NCBI GenBank assembly: GCA_028551475.1
Contig: CM052356.1
Coordinates: forward strand, 12,241,884-12,305,883
Source of the DNA: Casuarina equisetifolia
Taxonomy: Eukaryota > Streptophyta > Magnoliopsida > Fagales > Casuarinaceae
DNA: 64,000 bases
Direction of reading: 5' to 3'
Positions 55,572 to 64,000 of this stretch are shown here, in pieces. The first letter of the stretch is position 1; every line of letters starts with the position of its first letter. A program made the translations under genes and the position numbers. The notes under the pieces are model-generated. The model did no database searches. It had not been told where the DNA came from and was given only the letters and a program-made list of their open reading frames with translations.

Positions 55572-58500
55572 TCAAATCGCTGTGTAATTGGAGAAAAGGT
55601 GCAACAAGTTATCAAGAGCTTCTGGGTAGAATTTCCTGGCAAATAGGTAACAAGGCCGTCGCACCCCATTCCATAAGCAAGGCCATTTTTGCACTTCCTT
55701 CTGTTGAAGCACCAGTAAACCACAAAAAGATTGCTCTCAGATGCTGCCCAAACATATCAACCCATGAAAGAATGTATATAGTTCTCATTATAGAAGCATA
55801 CCTTCTCATCACTCGTAACGTGTACACTTTCATCAATTGACTGCCGATATGACATCACCAAAGTCTCAATCAAAAGCCACAACATCGAATTGAAAGAGAT
55901 ACAAAGTCTAAAACAACGTGTTCGACTTGACATAGCAAACCTAAGGTGGTAGCCTCGGTGTCCAACACTCCCAATTGCACACCACAGCAAACCCAAGACG
56001 ACCAGCCCCATAAGCCCAACAGTTTATTTACATGAGATAGTCATAAAGATGAGCACGGCAGTCTTTGGATTTAAAAGCTAAAACGGTGAGTCAACAATAA
56101 ATGCCTGCCATTTTTCTCCCATTCCCCCCCTTTCCTCCTCTAATTTTGTTGGGTGGGGGCCGGTTTCCAGAAAATGATTATATCAAAGACAATAAAAGCT
56201 TCTGTCATACATGCCTCGACAAGATAAACACATGAAAGCATGGGTGTTTTGTACAAATTATGTATAGATAAATCAGAATCATACCGTAATATTCTTCAGA
56301 AGCTCTTCAGTAACATCCTGAGCCTTGTATGATTTTGGATGCCACTTTCTCTCTGACCAATCAACATGTGTAACTGACCAGTTAGCAATTCCACCAGGAT
56401 CAATCATCTGGAAACACATTGAAAAGATTCAGTAAGAAATGCATAAACTTAAGCAAGCCAAAGAAACATTGCAGATTTTCTCACATTGAAAAAGGTTGGC
56501 AGGTAATGTTCATCAGCAATGCAATTGCGTCCCTCCAAACCTGGCTGTAATAACCAAGAATATTGTTAACAATGTCTGATTGTGTCTTCAACTACATTTT
56601 CAAGAACTCACAGCTTTAAAGCTCCCAATTTCAACTACATTAACAGTGTTTACAACATTCATGACTTAGGAACCCTGTAATGAATGTTTAATCACATCGA
56701 AAACAGATGTTGTAAGTGAAAAACTGGTGGCTGGATATCTGTTACTTCACAATATTTTACAAGTCAAGACAATGAGGAAAAGTATGAAGCATGATCCAAC
56801 AATAAAAACAAAATGTGGATCCTAATATACAAGGCAACAAGAACATAAGCGTCAACTGAATTTGTAGAGATTTGTCAAATTATATTTCCTTTTTATTTGA
56901 GTGTCGTAATGAAAATATACATAATCTGGCCAATAGATTGTAGTTAAATTAAACAAATACCATACAGGTTCAAGATAAAGAGATGAATAAAAACACAAGC
57001 AAAAGCAACAACAAAATAACAAAAACAAAAAGGTTTCATAAACAAATGGTTCATATGCATTAAAGCATACTATCTATAACAAAAGTCACCTCACTTAAGT
57101 TCCTGTTCAGACATACACAGAGAGACAAAACCAAGAAATGTGCGGAGAGCCAAGCACAACAGCTTCCAATACAGATTTCTATCCCAGGATAATTTAACCA
57201 TTCAATGGGTAAGATAGAAATCTGATTCCTAAACCATTCATTAGTGTCCAAAATATGAATGATAAAATTACAATACATAAACCTCTTAGCTTCTAAAAAA
57301 CAATCCAGGGAATGTCTAGTTTTTAGTAAAATAAGTCCGACTGGCAGGCCTTTCCTCCAACCATACAATCCCTACCAACTATATTGAGAAGGAGTAACAC
57401 TTCATTAGAAAGCCAGTAAACTAGAGAGTTGACTGATATTCTTAGCAGATTATACCTGCACAAAAGCTATATGAAAGGAACTTAAAATTGACATTCCAAC
57501 ATGTACCATGAGTCCGCAAGACTTGAGATGTCAAATATAAACCCTATGCTCAGAATCGTGCGAAAAAGTTTATTCAATATATTGAAAATCTTTCTACCAC
57601 ATCCCTTGTTAGTTAAAATTTCTTTTCCTTGTGGTTTCCAAATAAGATGGGAGAATAAGACGCAAAAATACCCATGGGAAGAAGAAGATGGTAATGATGA
57701 TCTTGGAATCATTAGACCACTATAGCTTCAGAATTTCACTGTAAAATTTAAATCTTTCTACCACATCCCTTGTTAGTCAAAATTTCTTTTCCTAGTGCTT
57801 TCAAATAATATGGGAGAATAAGACGTGAAAATACCCAAGGGAAGAAGAAGAGGGTAATGATGATCTTCAAATCCTTGGACCCCTATAGTTGCAGAATTGC
57901 ACTGTAAAATCTAAATTTGCGTGAGGCAAAAATAGTGGCCAACAGCTTTATATAAACTGGCATCCTTTCACATACCCCTCATAACTAGTATGAAGAAAAT
58001 TGTGCATTATATGTACATCCTATGACGAATTTCCATGAAACTCATATACCAACTCAAATTTTCTGAAATCACAAAGATAAATGATGTCACATGAAATTCA
58101 CCTTGCAGTAATCCCTGAATTTTGCGTAGTAAAGATGGTCAGCCATAACTATCACAGCATGCTGCCGCTTCATTGAGAACCACTGAACAGAAATAAAAAA
58201 GTTAATAGGTTACCCATACAAGTTACTGAAACAGGTTTAAATTGTAGAGGTGCTGCATGTAGGTATATCTAAACCAAGAAACCTTTCATCACCACTGACT
58301 CTGTCCTAAATATGTTTAATAGAAAAGGGCAAAGTCCTTGCAGCAGAATGCGACTATGCATCACTATTGCTCTACTGATAGTGAGAGTTTGCTTAACAAA
58401 TTTTAAGAGTTTTAGTAAGACAAATCACAATATTTATTTCCTTAGTAACTCATCTACAAAAGGGCTACTCTCTAGTATACAAAAGCTGCTGGTTTGTCCA

Positions 58501-61500
58501 AGTAACTATCCTTCCAGCATTTGATTTACATAGTATATTCTATGCATTGCAAACTACATCACCAACCTCGTCATCATCATTTCAGTGAAAATATACCTGT
58601 GCACCCTTTCTAAAGTCTTTCCTCTCAATTTCAGGTAACATGTGTTCTGAATATCTGCCATTTCCATGTGGACCAGGATCCTGAAAGCTAAGGTGGTAAA
58701 GACCCAAAAAAAAAAAAAACAAAAGCAGTTAATCATAAAGCTTAGATCCAAACAAATTCCACAAGATAAAAAATTTCAAATTTGAAAAATATGGTGTTGG
58801 AACTACAACAGATAAAGATTTTCGAAATTAGAATGACTCCTATAACAACAATCCATTGTTGGAAAAGATTTCACTTACCAGTCAACATAGCTGATATTTG
58901 TATGCATCAGATAGTCATAGATATAGTCAAAATTGTGCAAGGGTACACAACTGCAATGCCAGACAGTTAGGCAGAAACTCATTATAGTGAGTAATTAAAT
59001 CGGTACAGGTTAAAAAGAAGTTCATGCAATCCGTCATTATCTCCTCACCTATCAGAAAGTAAAACAAAATGCTGGTTATCCTTATCTTCGAGAGCCCATG
59101 CCAATAGTCGTCTCTCAGCATCAACCATTGAGATTTTACCCCATATGACCTGTAAATATGATCAACCAACAAATCATCTTAATTTAGCTGCACAAAGATC
59201 AATCAACAATATACTTTAATAGCAACCGCTAATGCCAAAAATAATATATACATATATATGCATATATGATCTTATGAACAATTAACTCATCAAGAGAATT
59301 ATCATCAGAGCATCATTATGACTTTTCACCAACAACTAAAAAATTCCGTAGACTTTAAGAAATAATTTCAGGGGGGAGGAAACAAAAGAAGTTCCTATGA
59401 ACAAGGGTTATCCCTCTCTTCTTAAGATTGCAATCTTCAGGTCAGCATATGTGAACGCCTCTAAGGGGCAAAACTTTGGATTCTCACCATCGTAGAGAAA
59501 AAATGGCAACACAGAACAGGGCTTAGAATTGACCATGTAAACACAAGCTGTTAAGAACACAAAGCGACAGTTATTTCCCCTAAATAAGTCTGTGTATGTA
59601 GGTTTTGTCTGTATGGAGAACAAATCACCAATATTTCCATTTTTTTTGCAGCACAGTAAATGAAACAGTAGTTCATTTTTTTTTTTTTAATAGACAACAC
59701 AACTTACAAAATAGGAATATCCTGACGTCATGCTTCAGCACTTGCTAGTTATGGAAAGAGATGCCATTTAAACAGAAGACCATTGGGTATTAGAAGAGTA
59801 TATAGTTCAAAGATGGGCACATGTTGGTTAATTTAGAACCAAAGTAAATTTTACTAGAACTTTGTAATTCTTTTTTTCTATATATATAATTTAGCCACGC
59901 CAAAACAAGAGAAAGGCATAGATACCATTTCAGGCTCACAAATAAAGACCGGACAAGAGCATACAATAAAGAGACCCAAAAAGCAAGGGCCAGCTAAGCT
60001 TTCTTCCTTGCTTAACTGGCCCCCCTTTTCCAGAGTGAGGGCCTGCAACAATATAATTAGTATCCATCCTTAATGCGGCATACACTTCAGCAGTAACTTT
60101 CACAAAGAAGAGATGGAAAAGACAGGTTTATTAAAGAGTACTTAATTCATTTGAAGTCCTATATTTTCCTAGAAGTAGGCAATTTCCAGTTATAGAAAAT
60201 TCAATAAATTACTGAAACTAGAAAAGACACAAATCAAGCGGAGCTTTTCCCTGAGATTTGTGTTTGTTTCCTTTGTTTGGATGCTGGTTTACTCTCAAAT
60301 CACCTGAGTATCAAGCCAGATCAGTTTGTTCGAATGACTAGTCAATACTAACAATAACTGAATAAGATGTAGCCTTCACATCAATTATGCTAGGATAAGG
60401 CTTTAAAATATGGGCATTGCAGCATCTATGTCAGAAGTCTAATTTTATCCAAATCCAGCACGGAATCCGAGGTGACACATTTTTAAGCAAACTCTATGGC
60501 TTCCTAATTATCATTTGAGAGCCATGGGAGCATTTCTTCAAGTTAAAAGTTAGTCCTCTGGTTAGTTGGTGCATTGAAAATCAAGGTCAAAGCAATGAGG
60601 CTGTGCCCCATATACCATATCACCTAAGTACCTTGGAAACTTTTAAAATGAAGCCATATTTCGCCTCAATCAGTCAACTGGCATTTCCTAAGCACATCAA
60701 AAATCAACATAAACCCTTCATTTCTCAAGCATCCCCTAAAGCCTGTAGGATTTTCGCTACAGATGCTACATATAAGGTATCACAATCATATTACACCCAC
60801 TCAGTAAGTTTCCCATAAGTAATGAGGAAACATGAAATTCTTATCCTGAGCGACCACCTATACAAATGTAATTCACATGAAAACCAAGTTAGAGATTTAA
60901 GCTATGCATACTGACTAAGCAACAGAAGTCCTCATTTTCCCATGAGTCGTGATTTCTTTTCTGACTAGAAACTACAAGAAAGTATATTTTATTCTTCCAA
61001 AAACTAAAGAAATTTGAAACAAAAAAAGCATAAAAATTGCTTAATGATTAGAAATACATCTCCACAAAATACTTCTATTCAATAGTGGAATATAAGCTGA
61101 GATCCATTTTAAAGTGAATTTCATGAACCTGATCACTGCGTACATCTCGATTGTCAAAATATTTGCTCACATGTACAGGTTTTTCCTTTGATGCATGCAC
61201 ATAAACAGAAAATTTGTCATCATGACCCTGCCAAAAGAAATAGAAATGTTTAGCCAAACATAAACCAAAAATTGATAGTCTGAGAGTGAAGAACGGTCCC
61301 ACATGTATTACCATATCTTAGCATTTACTATCATATCCTACAATGTGTCATGGGCTAACTTCTAATAAACAGCAACAGAACTGTCCCACACAAGGGTAAA
61401 GGAAAGGACGAATCAATAACTTTAACATTCATCATAGGGCATACATTTTCTTCTTGCTAGACATGTCCTTCAGGCACATAGTGATGTCTATTTAAACTCT

Positions 61501-62120
61501 AAAAAGTTGAATATCTAAAGAGAAAATGCGGAAGTAGCAGAAGCTCCATCCATTCTGTTGCAAATTGCGAAGCAAAAATTGAATCTAGTATTTGTGCTAG
61601 ATCAATGGGGAAGTCAAAATCAATGGGGAAAAAATTATTTATGCATGATTAAGATAAAATTGAGAAAGAAATAAACTCAAAATCCAGAAGCAGATTATTC
61701 TAAGGCCAGCCAAAAGAAAAGGAAAGAGGTCCTTACATGGAAAAATTTATCCCACAGCTTCTCGAAAGGCAATGAACCTCGAGTCAGGAACATGAAGGCA
61801 ACCTTCGAATTTTGGGATTGAATAGGAGGTCTATTCAAAATATCACTAATCACAACATGCGAAGCAAGTTCTTCATCTGTGAGTTCTCGTGCAGGAGCTG
61901 GTGGAAGCCAATAAGAAAGGGTGCCACAACCTTTAGAAGAAAAAAGAATGCATGCAGCACTGCTCTGGGGCGGATACATATAAGCACAAATTAAAAATAC
62001 TGTGACCAATGAAACCAAAACAATAATCCACATAGGCCTCTTCATAGGAGGACGGTGGCGGGCCCCAGGCAAGATCTGCAAATCACCCATGCTTAAACGC
62101 CCCAGCTGACCTGTCTTCAT
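55572..62120 (-). CDS. Core-2/I-branching beta-1,6-GlcNAc-transferase family protein (GT14, BC10-like), 10 coding exons, 392 aa
   Basis: Coding exons in transcript order: 62120-61737, 61227-61129, 59149-59049, 58950-58879, 58687-58597, 58182-58102, 56544-56485, 56407-56285, 55840-55802, 55700-55572. All junctions are GT-AG and give one frame of 393 codons with TGA. Type II topology: short basic cytosolic tail, one membrane segment at residues about 31-49 (WIIVLVSLVTVFLICAYMY), then a stem and lumenal domain. The GT14/Core-2 domain starts at [36 protein letters not shown] and runs through WGKISMVDAERRLLAWAL, HFVLLSDSCVPLHNFDYIYDYL, DCFQDPGPHGNGRY, KGAQWFSMKRQHAVIV, CIADEHYLPTF, NWSVTHVDWSERKWHP and LWNGVRRPCYLFARKF. 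This order and length match plant BC10-type proteins, which act in the Golgi and affect cell-wall glycosylation in rice. The exact acceptor here is unknown. An in-frame TAG directly before the ATG fixes the start. Most introns are long and AT-rich. Confidence 0.93.
57587..57914. repeat. Tandem duplication (about 164 bp) in an intron of the GT14 gene
   Basis: AATCTTTCTACCACATCCC at 57,587 recurs at 57,751. The two units stay alignable over about 160 bp (AAAATTTCTTTTCC, GGGAGAATAAGACG, GGGAAGAAGAAGA, GGTAATGATGATCTT), with scattered substitutions and small indels. It lies in the intron between the exons at 58,102-58,182 and 56,485-56,544. Confidence 0.9.
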
Positions 62121-62260
62121 CTAGCACAAATGTATCATAAGTTCATCTCCAAGCAATGTTGGTCTCATCCTTTGTCCTCATCTGACTAGCTACTCTTTCT
62201 ACGGAATAAGTATTTAATAGCATACGAAGAGAACCTCAACTGATCAAGATGAATCTGAAC
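62121..62260 (-). promoter_or_regulatory. 5' UTR exon 2 of the GT14 gene
   Basis: The minus strand shows TTCACTTTACAG (acceptor at 62,261-62,263), followed by about 140 nt of leader before the ATG at 62,118-62,120. Inferred from splice signals only. Confidence 0.5.
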
Positions 62261-63194
62261 CTGTAAAGTGAACAAATTAATAGGCCAATTAAGTATGACA
62301 AATGCACTGCCTTCAACCAACTTGCAATTTGATGGATAAGTCTCCTTAAGTCAAGACACCAAAACATATAGACAAGGACAACCAAAGAGAGACAGAGCTA
62401 AGAGGACGTTTTCAAGGCAAGACAAATTCAGTAGAGTTCGAAGAAACAATAATAGAGCACATAAGCATGTGGTACATTTTTAATTCATCCTCCAAAACGG
62501 GGGAACGGGGGGTGTGTGAGGAAGAGAGAGAGAGAGAGAGAGGCAGAACCAAACAATCTCTTCTTAAGAGGGAACTCCTCTTAAGAGGGAAACGAAAATA
62601 AATCAAACGACAACCAATTATTACATAGAACTCGTACAAATCAATCGAAGCTTAATTAGTTGCTTGCAAAAGGAATTGAAGAAAATGAACAAGAACTCCC
62701 GGAACAAAGAACAAAACAGAAAACAGAAACTTTAAAGCAACTCAGCTAAACACGGAACATGACTCACGGGGAGAAAGAAGGGGGAATCAAACCCAAATTT
62801 TTTTGAAAGCGAATTAATAATAAAGTCAAATGACAACCAATCATTGAATTAATCTGATAAAAATCACTTACAGCCTAATTTGTTGCTTAAAAAAGGAATT
62901 AAGGATAATCGAAAAAAAGGATAAAATTAAAAAATTAAAAAAATTCCGAGGACAAAAAGACACTGCAGTTTTAAAGCACCTCAACTAAAACGCCGTAATA
63001 CGACTCAACCGAGCATTTCCATATCAGAGAAACATATAAAGATCAAAGTATTATCTTTATATATCTCTCTTTCTTTTTACCTTTTCTCATCCAGTAAACA
63101 AAAACGAATTACACGTATTTTTAGCAACGCAAAATGAAATTGTAAAAAGAAAAAGAAAACGGCATACGAGAACGAACAATCGTATAAATGATAA

Positions 63195-63229
<35 letters not shown>

Positions 63230-63646
63230 AAATAAAAGAGAAGGTTAATAATCAGGCAGACCCCTCGAATTTTATGTTGCCAAGCCTTCAATCGTTTGAA
63301 TCAACCAGTATTCCATTTCCTTACGCATAAATAACATAATCCCACGCTTACGCAAAAAAGTCAAACCCAAATCTAACGCCTCCCACAGTTTCAACCTACC
63401 AAGAAATCAAAACTCCTTCGACGCCCAACCCCTCGGCCACAAAGAAGATCCAAATCCCAAATGCACACTCCATCACCAATTGTCAACCCCTCCCCCACCC
63501 CCAACCCAACCAACAAGAACAAAATTTCCCAGACACCTTTAAATTGCCAAGAAAACCGGTACAATCATTCACAAAAACCTTCCGAATTGTAAAGAACAAA
63601 CAAAAAATGATCATCGAAATTCCTCCATCTGTTAAATGACAGGTAC
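62261..63646 (-). other. Predicted leader intron of the GT14 gene
   Basis: About 1,386 bp between a strong donor (CCCAG/GTACCT at 63,646/63,647) and the acceptor near 62,261. It is AT-rich and contains GA/CT microsatellites at about 62,522-62,541 and 63,203-63,230, and no coding frame. Long first introns in leaders are common in plant housekeeping genes. Confidence 0.5.
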
Positions 63647-63930
63647 CTGGGAAAGAAATGAGCTGAATCAAGCTCAAGAAGACCCCCAATCCACGCAAAT
63701 CTCAATGTCTATTCAAAGATCTAGAAGCCGTGGCTTTCGGCAAATCGCCTTTCAAGATCTAGGGCACGAGATAAAAGCCAAGAATCGGACCCAGACTCGA
63801 AGAGAGCGAACGAGCGAGCGCGAGCCAGAGCGAGAGAGGGAAGGGAGGGAGCCTTTTGTATTTAGATCTATATATGTGTATGTGACTATGTGTTCGATTA
63901 TGATATGATTCCCGAGCTGATTCCTTCCTG
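63647..63930 (-). promoter_or_regulatory. Core promoter and 5' UTR exon 1 of the GT14 gene
   Basis: On the minus strand a TATATAGAT box at about 63,865-63,873 precedes a CT-rich leader (CCTCCCTTCCCTCTCTCGCTC, 63,825-63,845), then about 180 nt to the donor at 63,647. The layout is typical of a plant promoter. The start of transcription is estimated at about 63,840. Confidence 0.5.
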
Positions 63931-64000
63931 TGTCTGTTTCGCCCAATAGAATTCGCTGACCAGACTCGAGAGAGAGAGTGGAGGAAATAAGGCAGTCCCT
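63931..64000. other. Right window edge, upstream of the GT14 gene
   Basis: Contains a GA run near 63,968-63,979 (CGAGAGAGAGAG). Too short to interpret; the GT14 promoter probably continues beyond the window. Confidence 0.4.

Noticed and set aside
55487..56011. Several overlapping frames at the 3' end of the GT14 gene
   Set aside because: They read through introns or in the wrong frame. The true exons (55,572-55,700 and 55,802-55,840) explain the conserved residues.
1..64000. CRISPR arrays, bacterial operons, organelle inserts, rRNA genes
   Set aside because: No evenly spaced identical repeats, no prokaryotic gene layout and no recognisable organelle or rRNA sequence was seen.

Overview
This is nuclear DNA of a flowering plant, most likely a woody dicot or a relative. 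The GT-AG introns, AT-rich intergenic DNA, CT-rich 5' leaders, plant-specific gene families (DUF761, BC10-type GT14) and dense nested LTR retrotransposons all point that way. I cannot name the species. Three host genes can be supported; roughly two thirds of the window is retrotransposon sequence, nearly all of it decayed.

Layout: 1-2,550 is intergenic, with a purine-rich left end. 2,560-18,350 is a pile of broken elements: a gypsy gag, several copia gag/pol remnants on both strands, an Ale/Retrofit-like element with a 240-bp LTR, and three long (about 1.5 kb) copia LTRs. 18,350-24,982 holds the promoter and a 15-exon gene for an afadin/alpha-actinin-binding (SSX2IP/ADIP) family coiled-coil protein (+ strand, 388 aa). 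27,860-28,341 is an intronless DUF761 gene (+, 124 aa). 29,300-33,547 holds gypsy remnants, homopolymer tracts and a second type of solo LTR. 33,548-41,232 is a 1.5-kb LTR split by a complete but internally deleted copia element (34,079-40,218, target duplication TAATT). 41,500-43,000 is a run of degenerate fold-back units. 43,425-53,323 is another 1.5-kb LTR split by a chromodomain gypsy element (43,978-52,397), which itself holds two solo LTRs. 53,324-54,450 is another gypsy fragment. 55,572-63,860 is a 10-coding-exon GT14 glycosyltransferase gene (BC10-like, - strand, 392 aa) with an intron in its 5' UTR.

The most distinctive structure is one family of about 1.5-kb copia LTRs present eight times between 3.3 and 53.3 kb. 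Five look like solo LTRs, two form one pair and one is still attached to a gag remnant. Every copy carries the same 27-nt hairpin, with 10-bp arms, about 105-150 bp from the LTR 5' end. Target-site duplications and split reading frames let the order of several insertions be read directly. The host genes show no functional link to one another: one is a coiled-coil protein of the cytoskeleton-associated ADIP family, one a small DUF761 protein, and one a Golgi-type membrane glycosyltransferase. I saw no novel defence or biosynthetic system; the notable content is genome-structural.
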